Source of the DNA: Clostridiaceae bacterium
GTDB taxonomy: Bacteria > Bacillota > Clostridia > Oscillospirales > Acutalibacteraceae
DNA length: 15,738 bases
Direction of reading: 5' to 3'
Assembly (NCBI GenBank): GCA_016297555.1
Contig: JAEDGK010000044.1
Location: 1-15,738 of the forward strand
The stretch's first letter is position 1. Each line of letters begins with the position of its first letter. The position numbers were made by a program, and so were the translations under genes. The notes beneath the pieces were generated by a model. It was not told where the DNA came from. It made no database searches and saw only the letters and a list, made by a program, of their open reading frames with translations. Of this stretch, positions 1 through 7,592 are shown in pieces.

Positions 1-1613
1 CCAAATGAAAAAGTTCCATCGTCCAGATTTATCCACGAAGCGCCGTTTTTGGACTTTAAAAGACCCGAAACAATTACATCCGCAGTCAAGTTATAAGCGT
101 AAATCTGATTAAGGATTGCATTGCCGTTTTTATCAAAACCGTATTGCCAAACAGGATTACCGTTATTCCAGCCGTCGTTTGTCCAAGCAAATCCGTTTAT
201 TCCTTTGGTATATATTGTTTTACTGTCGGCAAGCTCCGGTTTATCGTGCATATATTGCACGACGGCGCCGCTGTCATCTTCCACCACAGTACTGTAAAAG
301 CCCATTGAGGCGGCAATAGTTTCGTTAAATATCAATAGAAATTTCTGCCGTTTATCCATATCCTCAGTTAAGTCTTTTTTCGTTTCGGTAATGCGTTTTG
401 CCAGTTTCGAAGTGCGTTTTGACAAAGTCATGCCCTTATCGGTATTCAAATCCTTTTCGGCATTTCCCGAAGCTTTATAAACATCTGAAAAACCGCTGCA
501 GTTATAACGCCAGCTCCTGCTTGTCATATAAAGAGGATATTTATTGTACTTATCATAATGTTCGGGATTATACGGTTCCTTATTGTCAATTATTGTGACA
601 ATATCGCCAAGCTGCAGAGCAGGGTCACCGCCGATTCGGTTCCATTCGCAAGGAATATATAGTGTGTCTTTCAACCGATTTAAAATAAATTCGGCAACCT
701 CATCGGGATAATTTGCGGCTATCGGATTTTCATTTATGGTAAGTAAATAATCATCAGTGCCTATCCGTGCCAATTCACTGTCTTCATAGACAATGGAAAC
801 ACCTGTCACCTTAACGGGATTACCGTCAAGAGAAAAGGTGTTTCCGTTTAAAGACAAAGGCGATTTAGAGTTATCGCCGTTCAGTTCCACTCCGCTATGT
901 GTAAACCACTTGAAAACCAGGTTACCGTCATTATCAAACTGTACGAAGCTTCCTGACACACAGGCAATAAGTTCCAGTACTTGTTTTTTAGAATAGCCGC
1001 TGAAAATCGTGTCGTTAACAATCAAAGAGAGTATCGGCAATTCCTGAGGCGTGTTTATTAGAACAGAACGCACATCAAGTGCAATTCCCAAGGCAATCTC
1101 ATACAATGTTCTATCTGTTCCTGTCGGAATAAACAGTTTTTCTGTATATGCCATTTTATCAAAACAATCAATATGCAAATCACTGCCTTGTATTGTGATT
1201 TTATCCGTAAAATAAATTCCGATTGGAACGGTGTCGGTTATGTTACCGTCATTGTCATACAATATAAACCGAGGATGAAATTCAGCCGAAGCAAAAGCGT
1301 TGTTTTTATATTTACTGCCTTTATTGTTTATTCTTACCCACCAATTTGGGCGCACGGAGGTACCCACAGAAAAAGAACTTAAAAATACACATTCAGCAAA
1401 GCCTGAATCAAAAATATCGTTGGCAGGAATATGCATTGAGCCGGGAGCAGGAAACTCAAGTGTATCCCCTATTTCTGTTGTAAGTGTTTCTCCGTTTTCC
1501 GTTTTCAGGCATATGCCCTCGGTTGATACATCAAATATAACCTCAACTTCCATACGATAATTCTGCGGCAGTTTTTTTACCTGATTTTTATATTTTTCCG
1601 TGACATTATACAA
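1..1613 (-). CDS. Tail-tip / baseplate hub protein, partial (C-terminus beyond the window)
   Basis: An open frame of 537 codons runs to the left edge without a stop, so the C-terminus is missing. The chosen start is TTG at 1613-1611, six bases after an AAGGTG SD that overlaps the previous gene's stop; no ATG occurs until codon 24. Roughly the first 350 residues are beta-rich and lie where siphophages encode the hub or tail-associated (Tal-like) protein, just after the tape measure and distal tail genes. Residues about 375-430 are Lys/Glu/Thr-rich and probably helical. The last stretch seen has the motifs LTADVIVSG, SWINLDDGTFSFG and WQYGFDKNGNAIL, which resemble the fibre-like part of Bacillota minor structural proteins, where a sheet repeat leads into receptor-binding domains. 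The role is inferred from order and these motifs. Whether a peptidase or lysozyme domain follows cannot be seen. Confidence 0.75.
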   Translation of the reverse strand, partial: MYNVTEKYKNQVKKLPQNYRMEVEVIFDVSTEGICLKTENGETLTTEIGDTLEFPAPGSMHIPANDIFDSGFAECVFLSSFSVGTSVRPNWWVRINNKGSKYKNNAFASAEFHPRFILYDNDGNITDTVPIGIYFTDKITIQGSDLHIDCFDKMAYTEKLFIPTGTDRTLYEIALGIALDVRSVLINTPQELPILSLIVNDTIFSGYSKKQVLELIACVSGSFVQFDNDGNLVFKWFTHSGVELNGDNSKSPLSLNGNTFSLDGNPVKVTGVSIVYEDSELARIGTDDYLLTINENPIAANYPDEVAEFILNRLKDTLYIPCEWNRIGGDPALQLGDIVTIIDNKEPYNPEHYDKYNKYPLYMTSRSWRYNCSGFSDVYKASGNAEKDLNTDKGMTLSKRTSKLAKRITETKKDLTEDMDKRQKFLLIFNETIAASMGFYSTVVEDDSGAVVQYMHDKPELADSKTIYTKGINGFAWTNDGWNNGNPVWQYGFDKNGNAILNQIYAYNLTADVIVSGLLKSKNGASWINLDDGTFSF

Positions 1614-1624
1614 AAGGTATCACC

Positions 1625-1987
1625 TTACTTCTCAACAATATTTATAGGAAATGATTTATACAGCATTTCACCGTTCCAATACACAACTGACGGCACAGGC
1701 TGATAATCTCCGGGATAAAAACGCCCCGATTTAATTTCGCCCGTCAATAAATCCTCATACTCTACAAGAGCGTTGAAATCTTGAAACTCTCGCATAATTC
1801 TTTGCGCTGTACTTTTAGATAAAAACTTCCATTCAATTTCAAATTTCATTTTTACAGAAAGTATTTTCTTAATCTGCAAATTTCCCACAGAATCCGTTTC
1901 ACTCGCAACCTGAGTTATCCGTACAGGATTACACTTATCAGGTGACGGAGGAACCCAGCCGTTTATGCTTTTAATTAAGATTTCCGT
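1625..1987 (-). CDS. Small tail protein before the tail tip (distal-tail position)
   Basis: About 120 residues. The C-terminal pattern GRFYPGDYQPVPSVV followed by NGEMLYKSFPINIVEK matches the general shape I know from small Bacillota siphophage proteins encoded between tape measure and tail tip (FYxGDRPAPV...NGxLWSGLxxxLxEK). A tail-completion or distal-tail role is therefore likely. The start is unusual. The frame can be extended to a TTG at 2014, but that codon has no SD. A good GGAGGG SD sits six bases before an in-frame ACG at 1987-1985, which would give (M)EILIKSINGW, close to the expected family N-terminus. No ATG, GTG or TTG lies in a suitable place after this SD. I chose the ACG; the fallback is TTG at 2014. 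The frame overlaps or abuts the tape measure stop at 1999, so coupling is likely. Confidence 0.75.
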   Translation of the reverse strand, partial: TEILIKSINGWVPPSPDKCNPVRITQVASETDSVGNLQIKKILSVKMKFEIEWKFLSKSTAQRIMREFQDFNALVEYEDLLTGEIKSGRFYPGDYQPVPSVVYWNGEMLYKSFPINIVEK

Positions 1988-1993
1988 ACTTAT

Positions 1994-1999
1994 CCCTCC
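1994..1999 (-). promoter_or_regulatory. Shine-Dalgarno (GGAGGG) that points to an ACG start
   Basis: On the minus strand GGAGGG lies six bases before ACG (1987-1985) and partly overlaps the tape measure stop codon TAG. It is the only good SD near the start of the following gene, and it lies inside the coding sequence if the upstream TTG (2014) were used. This is why ACG is preferred. Confidence 0.5.
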
Positions 2000-4584
2000 T
2001 ATATCAAATTCCAATCGGGTGTTTGCGGATATTTTTTCAACACATCAATTATAATTTCCGCAAAGGTTTTTCCGTCAATATTTAAAGACATTTTTTCGCT
2101 GCCGCTGTGACTTGATTTATTTGCAAAACAGTTTTGCAGTATGGGAACCAATACGGCGGCGATAGTATTGCCGAACATTGCTGACAGTTTTTCCATCCAT
2201 TCGGTATTGTTTTGCAAAGGAACAACAGCTTCCTTGCCGGCCTCACCTATAAGCGACAGCGTAGGCTTATTAACAATACCGCCTCGGGCAAGGCGAGGTA
2301 TTGAGACCTGTGAAAACTTCCCGATATTAAAGCCGATTGTACCTCCGCCGAGAGCGGACGGAATATCCACCTTTAACGAATTGAGTTTATCAATAAGCTT
2401 GTTCAGCGCGGAAATGGGCTTGTTTATCATATTTTCCACGCCGCCGAAAATCTTATTTATAAACTCTTTAAATTTATCCCAAATCGCAGAAAGCTTTTCC
2501 GCAATTCCGTCTTTTAAATCACCAAAAGTTTCAAGAATGGTATCTTTGACGGAATTAAACTTTTCTTTTGCAGAAGCTTTAAACTTATCAATTTTTTCGG
2601 TGAAAGCAGTTTTGAGTTGTTCCCAAACTTTGCTTATACCTTCAATCAAGCCCTCAATCAAGTTTCCTCCTAAATCAGAGAAAACGGTTGACGGTGAGTG
2701 AATTCCGAAAATCGTCTTAACAATATCAATAAGTCCGTTAAACAGATTTACAGCAAGCTCTTTGAGAATTTTCCATTGCTCCTTAATGCCGTTCCACAAG
2801 CCTATAAGGATGTTTTTGCCGGTTTCTTTAACCTCATCCCAGTCACCGGTAAATAAAGCGGTTACAAAATCAATAACATTAGGTGCAATATCAACTATTG
2901 AACCGAACGCCGCAAGCAATCCGTCAAACAATCCGCTGACGGCAGTTTTAACAGTTTCCCAAGCGGCGTCTAAAATGGGTTCTAAAACATCCCACAGCTT
3001 TCCGAGAGCTTCACCCAGCTTTGCAAATGAGTCTTTATGCTTTACGAACCAATCTCCGACCTTGCTTAACTGCTCACCGAGAAATTTGAAAGCGTCTTTA
3101 AGCTTTTCACCTATCCATTTGGCAATGGGTTTAATTCCTTTATCATAAAGCTCTTTAAATGCCGGCTTAATCTTATCAATGGTTGTTTTTATTTTTTCAA
3201 GAATTTCCTGAAATTTCTGCATAGGGCCGGTATTAAGCTGACTTGTATCGAGAGCATCATAATTAACACCGGTTTCCTCAGAATCCTCGTCCTTATCAAC
3301 ATTATGAAGCTCATCAAAATCTCGGCTTGTACTTGCCTGTGCCTTTTTTGCTTCGCCCTGTAGCTTTTTTGTGGAATTTACCGCTTGCTTATATGTCTTA
3401 CCGAATATTGCGGCAATAAAAGTGGCTATATACTTTGTGACGGTAGCAATCCCTTGCGCAAGACGGTTAATAAGAGGCATTACAGCCTCAATAATCGGCG
3501 TAAATGCAACCGACAAATTAGCTTTTATTTCATTAAGAGATTTTGCAAAGGCTTTGTTTTTACTTAGCGCACCCGATATATTATCCTTAAACGCTTTAAA
3601 GAATTTATAAAGCACAGCGGTTACAAATACCGCCTTTAATGAGCGCGTAATTGTCTTTCCCGCCCGTTCAAAGGCTCTGCCCATTGATGATGCACTTCCG
3701 GCAGAACCCTTTGCCATCTTTTTTGAGGCCTGTATAGCTGCTTTCGAGGAGTTTTGTGCAGCTTTTTCCATTCTTTTATAAGCTTTTTCCAAAGCCTTTA
3801 CGGAAACATTGGCGGCATCTGATTGAGCATCGGCATATTTATTGGCATATGCAGCGGCGGCTTTTGCCTGTTTGCTGAATGCTTTTTCCGCATGCTTTGC
3901 CGCATGGGAAGCAGAACGGCTGTTTGCTTTTTCAGCCCTAATAGCCCATTCAATAGACTGTTGTTGTGCTTTTTGAGCATTGCTTATAATATCGTTATAA
4001 GCCTTTTCAAATGCCTGTCGCGATTTTTGGGCGGCCTTTTCCATTTCGTTGGCTATTTTTTCAGCCGCCTTTTCGGCTGCCTTTGCCGGCGCTTCAATAG
4101 TTTTTTGCAACTTTTCCGATGTAGAATTTGCAGTTGATTGCAAACTGATTAAATTCCCCTGAATAGAGGTTATGGCATTTTCAAGTTTCACCGCCTCTTC
4201 GCTGTTGAACCCCTTTTCTTTGCCGATTTTCTCATATTCGGCTTCAACTAAGGCTAACTTATTTTCAAGTGCCCCCATCTGCGCATACACATTATTTATT
4301 TTTTGCTCCATAAGCCCTATGCTGTCAGTAGCAATTTTTAGGCTTTTGGGCTCTTTAAAGGATTGGTACGCTTTTTCCAATGGTTTTGAAATACTATCAT
4401 TGATATTCTTCTTAATACCGTCAATCTGCGCCACAACGGAACTGTTTATACCTTTGCCTACTGCTGAAAAATGCTTTTTTGCAGGTTTAACAGCGCTTTG
4501 GGCAATTTTTTGTATCTGCTGTTCTGCGGTATTTTCTATGACCAAATCAAGAGATACAACGCCGGCACTGTCTTTTTCCGACAC
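1999..4584 (-). CDS. Tape measure protein
   Basis: 861 residues, the longest gene here, placed right after the tail chaperone genes as expected. It sets tail length; at about 1.5 angstrom per residue this predicts a tail near 130 nm. Residues about 90-300 are rich in Ala/Lys/Glu (many AEKA/AAEK units) and should form long helices or coiled coils. Hydrophobic helical segments follow around 320-400 (for example VAFTPIIEAVMPLINRLAQ and YIATFIAAIFG). The C-terminal part carries standard tape measure signatures, IFGIHSPSTVF and LARGGIVNKPTLSLIGEAG followed by KEAVVPLQ. The start is GTG at 4584, seven bases after the GGAGG of an essentially perfect SD (AAAGGAGGTGAT), which is the strongest in the window. 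No lysozyme or M23 peptidase motif was noticed. Confidence 0.95.
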   Translation of the reverse strand: MSEKDSAGVVSLDLVIENTAEQQIQKIAQSAVKPAKKHFSAVGKGINSSVVAQIDGIKKNINDSISKPLEKAYQSFKEPKSLKIATDSIGLMEQKINNVYAQMGALENKLALVEAEYEKIGKEKGFNSEEAVKLENAITSIQGNLISLQSTANSTSEKLQKTIEAPAKAAEKAAEKIANEMEKAAQKSRQAFEKAYNDIISNAQKAQQQSIEWAIRAEKANSRSASHAAKHAEKAFSKQAKAAAAYANKYADAQSDAANVSVKALEKAYKRMEKAAQNSSKAAIQASKKMAKGSAGSASSMGRAFERAGKTITRSLKAVFVTAVLYKFFKAFKDNISGALSKNKAFAKSLNEIKANLSVAFTPIIEAVMPLINRLAQGIATVTKYIATFIAAIFGKTYKQAVNSTKKLQGEAKKAQASTSRDFDELHNVDKDEDSEETGVNYDALDTSQLNTGPMQKFQEILEKIKTTIDKIKPAFKELYDKGIKPIAKWIGEKLKDAFKFLGEQLSKVGDWFVKHKDSFAKLGEALGKLWDVLEPILDAAWETVKTAVSGLFDGLLAAFGSIVDIAPNVIDFVTALFTGDWDEVKETGKNILIGLWNGIKEQWKILKELAVNLFNGLIDIVKTIFGIHSPSTVFSDLGGNLIEGLIEGISKVWEQLKTAFTEKIDKFKASAKEKFNSVKDTILETFGDLKDGIAEKLSAIWDKFKEFINKIFGGVENMINKPISALNKLIDKLNSLKVDIPSALGGGTIGFNIGKFSQVSIPRLARGGIVNKPTLSLIGEAGKEAVVPLQNNTEWMEKLSAMFGNTIAAVLVPILQNCFANKSSHSGSEKMSLNIDGKTFAEIIIDVLKKYPQTPDWNLI

Positions 4585-4587
4585 AAA

Positions 4588-4599
4588 ATCACCTCCTTT
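4588..4599 (-). promoter_or_regulatory. Near-perfect Shine-Dalgarno for the tape measure gene
   Basis: AAAGGAGGTGAT on the minus strand matches the full anti-SD of 16S rRNA and lies just before a GTG start. It fixes the start of the tape measure gene and suggests it is translated independently of the frameshifted chaperone upstream. Confidence 0.8.
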
Positions 4600-4616
4600 T
4601 AGGGTAATTTATAAGA

Positions 4617-4913
4617 TTATCCGAACAATGACGCCATTATCTTTTCCAGCATTTCTGCTTGCTCGAGCATATCCGATTCGGAATATGTGATTTGAGAATT
4701 ATAAAAAGCCTGCCATTCATTACGAATTGCAAGCTGTTCGGAATTCATATTTTTTATAATTTCCGCATCGTCCTCACTGCGAATCTCAATAACCTTTCCG
4801 AGAGGCGTATCATTCATAAGCCCTGATACCAGCTTTGACCAGTCGCTGTATGAAAGTTCTTGCTGCTCTGAGGGAAGAATATGATACTGCTTTGCAATGG
4901 ATTGCTCAATCAA
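4617..4913 (-). CDS. Tail assembly chaperone, C-terminal (T) part, Gp15-like; probably made as a frameshift fusion
   Basis: As a separate ORF it begins at a TTG with no good SD. The same frame stays open upstream to about 5024, overlapping the end of the previous chaperone ORF. The upstream extension is sensible protein (acidic, with DDFYDLEFDAVLIEQS), so the natural product is probably a fusion. The pattern KQYHIL, then SDWSKLVSGLMNDTPLG and IEIRSEDDAE followed by NEW, is what I expect of the second chaperone product in Bacillota siphophages (bacteriophage Gp15-like family). Such G/GT proteins coat the tape measure before tail tube polymerisation. Joining requires a net +1 shift; a single-base skip at 4986-4989 would give a product of 226 residues. 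The position directly before the tape measure gene fits. The short TTG form may not exist in vivo. Confidence 0.8.
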   Translation of the reverse strand: MIEQSIAKQYHILPSEQQELSYSDWSKLVSGLMNDTPLGKVIEIRSEDDAEIIKNMNSEQLAIRNEWQAFYNSQITYSESDMLEQAEMLEKIMASLFG

Positions 4914-4959
4914 GACGGCGTCAAACTCTAAATCGTAAAAATCATCGTAGGAATTTTTT

Positions 4960-5298
4960 TCATTCTTCCGATTTCTCTTCTTTTTGAAATCGGTCTTTAT
5001 CGTTATCCTCGTATTCCTCGCCGGTCATCGCAGCAAGTGCCATCTGTGCAAGTTTTTGCTGTGCGGCGTAGGGTAAATCCATATTTAATATTTCTTTTGC
5101 GTTTTTATCAAATGCGGCTTTGATTATCATTTCGTCGGTATCAATAATACCCTCATCATCTTTTTCCACCGCATTCAAGTCTTTTAAAAGCTTTTTGACC
5201 TTTTTAGTACGGTCATCAACAGGATAGCACTTATCCCCTATTCTGATTTCCGGACCGCCTACAAGAAGTTTATCGTCAAATGTATAAAGTTTTCCCAT
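4960..5298 (-). CDS. Tail assembly chaperone, N-terminal (G) part
   Basis: 112 residues, ATG start with a GGGAGG SD. It begins MGKLYTFDDKLLVGGPEIRIG, typical of the first chaperone gene: a short beta-rich N-terminus, then a helical domain (residues about 30-95), then a charged tail ending KEEKSEE and TGA. It sits between the tail tube gene and the Gp15-like ORF, the usual place for a gpG-like protein. The last 22 codons overlap an open +1 frame that continues into the next ORF. Codon 104 is TTT followed by C, so the P-site Phe tRNA could re-pair from TTT to TTC. The family role is to chaperone the tape measure during tail assembly. A hairpin lies just upstream and may reduce its expression relative to the tube protein. 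Confidence 0.8.
   Translation of the reverse strand: MGKLYTFDDKLLVGGPEIRIGDKCYPVDDRTKKVKKLLKDLNAVEKDDEGIIDTDEMIIKAAFDKNAKEILNMDLPYAAQQKLAQMALAAMTGEEYEDNDKDRFQKEEKSEE
4978..4989 (-). other. Candidate +1 programmed frameshift site (TTT-C) in the tail chaperone
   Basis: Zero frame reads CGA TTT CAA AAA. A +1 slip at TTT C gives TTC AAA AAG and continues into the Gp15-like ORF. UUU-C is a known +1 slip context (influenza PA-X). The zero-frame stop lies eight codons after the TTT codon. A -2 slip in the A-rich stretch would reach the same frame and cannot be excluded. The site assignment is inference. Confidence 0.4.
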
Positions 5299-5319
5299 TG
5301 TTATTTCCTCCCATATATT

Positions 5320-5355
5320 AAATCACCCCCTGCACTTCTGACAGAGGGTGATTTT
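5320..5355 (-). terminator. Hairpin between tail tube and tail chaperone genes (attenuator-like)
   Basis: An inverted repeat has outer arms AAATCACCC/GGGTGATTT (nine pairs), a G-U pair in the RNA, then three more pairs (CTG/CAG) and a nine-base loop. It starts within a few bases of the tail tube stop codon and ends about 20 bases before the chaperone ATG. The U tract after it is short (UUUAAU), so it looks more like a partial terminator or RNA-processing/stability hairpin than a full stop. It would fit high tube and low chaperone expression. Confidence 0.6.
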
Positions 5356-5358
5356 GAA

Positions 5359-5790
5359 TTATGCCGCCGGTGCAGGTGTAAATGTGGGCTTTCCGTTTGA
5401 CATAATATCAAATTCAAGGCCGTCAACAGCCGTACTGTCACCGCCTCCCGGATTTGTAACGCTGATTACGCACGGTACATCAAGCGTTGCTCCTGAAGGA
5501 AATTCCCACTGCATTTTACCGTTGCAATCCTGCCCTGTTTTAAATGCAAGACCTGCAATATAATCATTGCCTTTATCACCGACACAACGCTTGCCTTTAA
5601 GTGAAATCGTCAAGCTCTTGCCGGTCATAAGGCGCTTTGTCCACCCTTCTTCTTCAAAAGGTGACCACTCCTCAACCTTGCCGTCTATGGCAACAGAAAA
5701 GCTTTCCATTTCGGCAATATCAGTCATTTCTGATGCAATTTCAATCTTGAATTTGTTGTTAAAAACCGGAAATACTCCGACTTTTGGCAT
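5359..5790 (-). CDS. Major tail (tail tube) protein
   Basis: 143 residues, ATG start. A compact beta-rich protein with FKIEIASEMTDIAEMESFSVAIDG near the start and the end LEFDIMSNGKPTFTPAPAA. The ending LEFDxMSxGKPTFTP is a pattern I associate with tail tube proteins of Bacillota siphophages. It sits after the tail terminator-like gene and before the tail chaperone pair, the standard place. It should polymerise as stacked hexamer rings around the tape measure protein to form the tube. It is directly followed by a strong hairpin, which would favour abundant message for this gene. No Ig-like C-terminal decoration domain is present. Confidence 0.85.
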   Translation of the reverse strand: MPKVGVFPVFNNKFKIEIASEMTDIAEMESFSVAIDGKVEEWSPFEEEGWTKRLMTGKSLTISLKGKRCVGDKGNDYIAGLAFKTGQDCNGKMQWEFPSGATLDVPCVISVTNPGGGDSTAVDGLEFDIMSNGKPTFTPAPAA

Positions 5791-5792
5791 AT

Positions 5793-6191
5793 TTATTCCT
5801 CCCTGTTTACAAAAATTTCCACAGGAATTATGTATTCATATATTTTTTCCTGTGTGTAACCGATGCTCTGAGGCTCATACACTTTAAAAAAAGCAATATG
5901 CTTTCCGCTGATTACAATATCTGAAATACCGAAAAACAGATTATAAAGCTCCATGGCCTTATTAAAAGCTTCTTTCTGTGTTTTGCCCCAATGCACAAGT
6001 ATTGTAACTTTTTTCACATAGTATCGGGTGTTTTCAGCTCCTCCCAATGCTATACGAGTATTTTGAGAACGGTTATTGTCAAAAACACCTATGCTTTCAT
6101 TAACAGATGTATCAATAATCCCTGATGAAATGTTTTTTATTCCCGGCATCTGTTTTCTTATGTATTTTGCAATATCGGATAAATAAAGCAA
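5793..6191 (-). CDS. Tail terminator / minor capsid protein 3-like
   Basis: 132 residues, starting at TTG immediately after the previous gene's stop (TAATTG), with a GGGAGGG SD upstream. The N-terminal helix (LSDIAKYIRKQM), the central strand YYVKKVTILVHWGKTQKEA, the helix AFNKAMELYNLFFG and the C-terminal IYEYIIPVEIFVNREE fit the small alpha/beta fold of tail terminator proteins. In databases these are often called minor capsid proteins in Bacillota. It would cap the tail tube and join it to the head connector. It is placed between the gp10-like protein and the tail tube protein, as expected. Family assignment is by pattern and order. Confidence 0.7.
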   Translation of the reverse strand: MLYLSDIAKYIRKQMPGIKNISSGIIDTSVNESIGVFDNNRSQNTRIALGGAENTRYYVKKVTILVHWGKTQKEAFNKAMELYNLFFGISDIVISGKHIAFFKVYEPQSIGYTQEKIYEYIIPVEIFVNREE

Positions 6192-6584
6192 TTAACCGCC
6201 CTCCCTTATTCTTTTAAGATTTTCTGTGAAAAGTTCCTTTAAATACACGCCGTCCGAATAGGGCTCTAACCAATGGGAACGGGCGAAAGGGTTGTTGACA
6301 GTTTGATAATTAAGAGGTGCACCGTTACGGCTGATACCGAAATACTGATATCGGGCATACGGCAGACCGTACACAAGAGTTGCTGTGATTTCAGGCGGTG
6401 TTGAAATAAGAAAGGTAAAAGCATCGTCCTGAAGGTGTCCTTCATCTTTCGGTACCGTCTGCGACTGCGCAATTTCGTCTTTTGCGTCCTCGATTGTAAG
6501 TAAAGCCGCTTTTTTAATATCCTCTGTAAGCCGGTTTATAAAAGCCTTATCAAGCTTTACATTTACTTTTACCGTACAGCTCAT
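6192..6584 (-). CDS. Minor capsid protein 2-like / HK97 gp10-like head-tail protein
   Basis: 130 residues. The ATG overlaps the previous stop as ATGA, so the two genes are translationally coupled. It has the signature VPKDEGHLQDDAF, then VYGLPYARYQYFG and NNPFARSHWLEPY, which matches the minor capsid 2/gp10 type pattern (VPKDTGxLQxS..., YARYQYxG, NPxAxxxWxEP). Members form part of the head-tail interface. An N-terminal helix (residues about 12-40, Lys/Glu-rich) precedes the core. It lies between the minor capsid 1-like gene and the tail terminator-like gene, the usual order in A118/TP901-like structural modules. Confidence 0.8.
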   Translation of the reverse strand: MSCTVKVNVKLDKAFINRLTEDIKKAALLTIEDAKDEIAQSQTVPKDEGHLQDDAFTFLISTPPEITATLVYGLPYARYQYFGISRNGAPLNYQTVNNPFARSHWLEPYSDGVYLKELFTENLKRIREGG

Positions 6585-6970
6585 TCCGTTAACTCCAATC
6601 GTGTGAAATTTACCGTTCCGTCAGGATTAAATTCCTTGGCGATGCTATAAATACGATACTCTTTCCCGAAAGCGAAATATTCAATGGCAATGCCTTTTTC
6701 TGTTTCCAAAGCAAATAATTCTTTAACGGAAAGCGTACCTTTGGGATGAGGGATTCCGGGAGCAATGTCACCGTCAAACAAGGCAACGGCATTTATTGTC
6801 ACAAAGCGCTTATCAGCTGTAAGCCTTTGCCTTGTTTTAACCTGTAAATTGCATTTTCCGCTGAATTCACGCAACACGGTTTCAGCACCCTCAATATCAA
6901 GCTCACCCAAAAATATTACATTAACTGTTGAATTGCAAAGCCGAGGCGGCACAAGCTTAGGGTATTTCAT
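6581..6970 (-). CDS. Minor capsid protein 1-like (head-tail joining)
   Basis: 129 residues from the internal ATG at 6970, chosen because AGGAGG lies eight bases upstream; an upstream in-frame start at 6991 has no such site and overlaps the previous gene more. It begins MKYPKLVPPRLCNSTVNV and has KCNLQVKTRQRLTADKRFV, ALFDGDIAPG and the end NPDGTVNFTRLELTE. This is the characteristic layout of minor capsid protein 1 (PKLVPPxLCN..., ALFxGDI, NPDGTVNYTRLEL). The function is head completion or stopper-like, inferred from its place between the connector and the gp10-like protein. The stop overlaps the next ATG (ATGA). Confidence 0.8.
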   Translation of the reverse strand: MKYPKLVPPRLCNSTVNVIFLGELDIEGAETVLREFSGKCNLQVKTRQRLTADKRFVTINAVALFDGDIAPGIPHPKGTLSVKELFALETEKGIAIEYFAFGKEYRIYSIAKEFNPDGTVNFTRLELTE

Positions 6971-6972
6971 TT

Positions 6973-7347
6973 TTAAAGCCTCCTGACGCAAAGACCGCTT
7001 TGTTTAAGCTCGGCATAAATATCCGTTGATGTAATGGCACCGCCCACGGTTATTAACCTACTTTTATCAAAAGTCACAGACGCACCGTTGAGGCTGTAAG
7101 ACGCTATCGGGCTGTCAAACAACTCCTGATTTTGAAATCGGAACTCTGCCTGACAGCATACAGCATTTATTACCTTTGACTTTTGAAAATCGGTAAGCAT
7201 ATCAAAGCCGCAGGCGGTAATGCGGTTAAAGGTCAGTGTATCCACATCAACGCTTGCGGCTTGTATTGTTGATATTATCTGCTCATCCGTCATTTCGGTA
7301 TTCGGGAACCTCTCACGGAACATTTCTTTTGTTGCGTAGGCTGACAT
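6973..7347 (-). CDS. Head-tail connector (adaptor) protein
   Basis: 124 residues, ATG start with an AAGGAG SD. The all-helical N-terminal half (ATKEMFRERFP, then MTDEQIISTIQAASVDVDTLTF and TDFQKSKVINAVCCQAEF) is typical of gp6/gp15-type adaptors that bind the portal ring after packaging. The C-terminal part has short strands (SYSLNGASVTFD), then STDIYAELKQSGL. It is the first of four short head-tail interface genes after the capsid gene. Confidence rests on length, helical pattern and order. Confidence 0.75.
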   Translation of the reverse strand: MSAYATKEMFRERFPNTEMTDEQIISTIQAASVDVDTLTFNRITACGFDMLTDFQKSKVINAVCCQAEFRFQNQELFDSPIASYSLNGASVTFDKSRLITVGGAITSTDIYAELKQSGLCVRRL

Positions 7348-7359
7348 ATAATCAGCTCC

Positions 7360-7581
7360 TTATTTTTTGTCTTCTTTTAACTTTTTATTTTCAGCCTTAA
7401 GCTTTTCATTTTCAGCCTTAATGGTCTCATACTGCTCATAAGGCACGGTTTTACCCCTGCCGGCGGCAATAAGCTTGCCCTTTTCATCAATGATGTCATA
7501 TCCTTGCTTTATAAGTGCGGATTTTTCGGCATCATTTGTGACTTCAAGCTCACGGTTGTCTTTTACTGCATACATCTTCAT
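7360..7581 (-). CDS. Small coiled-coil protein after the major capsid gene
   Basis: 73 residues, ATG start seven bases after AAGGAG. The N-terminal 45 residues (MYAVKDNRELEVTNDAEKSALIKQGYD...) look like a small beta/alpha unit. The last 25 residues are heptad-like (ETIKAENEKLKAENKKLKEDKK) and predict a coiled coil. Small genes of this kind are common between capsid and connector genes in Bacillota phages; they may be head fibre or head-completion proteins. I do not recognise a specific family. An alternative start is Met3. Confidence 0.75.
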   Translation of the reverse strand: MKMYAVKDNRELEVTNDAEKSALIKQGYDIIDEKGKLIAAGRGKTVPYEQYETIKAENEKLKAENKKLKEDKK

Positions 7582-7592
7582 AATATCACTCC

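Noticed and set aside
2141..2701. Open frame of 186 codons on the plus strand
   Set aside because: Antisense shadow of the tape measure gene; no SD, low-complexity Ser/Pro/Ile-rich product and no recognisable family.
3700..4100. Ala/Lys/Glu repeats in the tape measure gene as a DNA repeat array or CRISPR
   Set aside because: No exact DNA units or regular spacing; the similarity is at protein level (helical AEKA-type units), normal for tape measure proteins.
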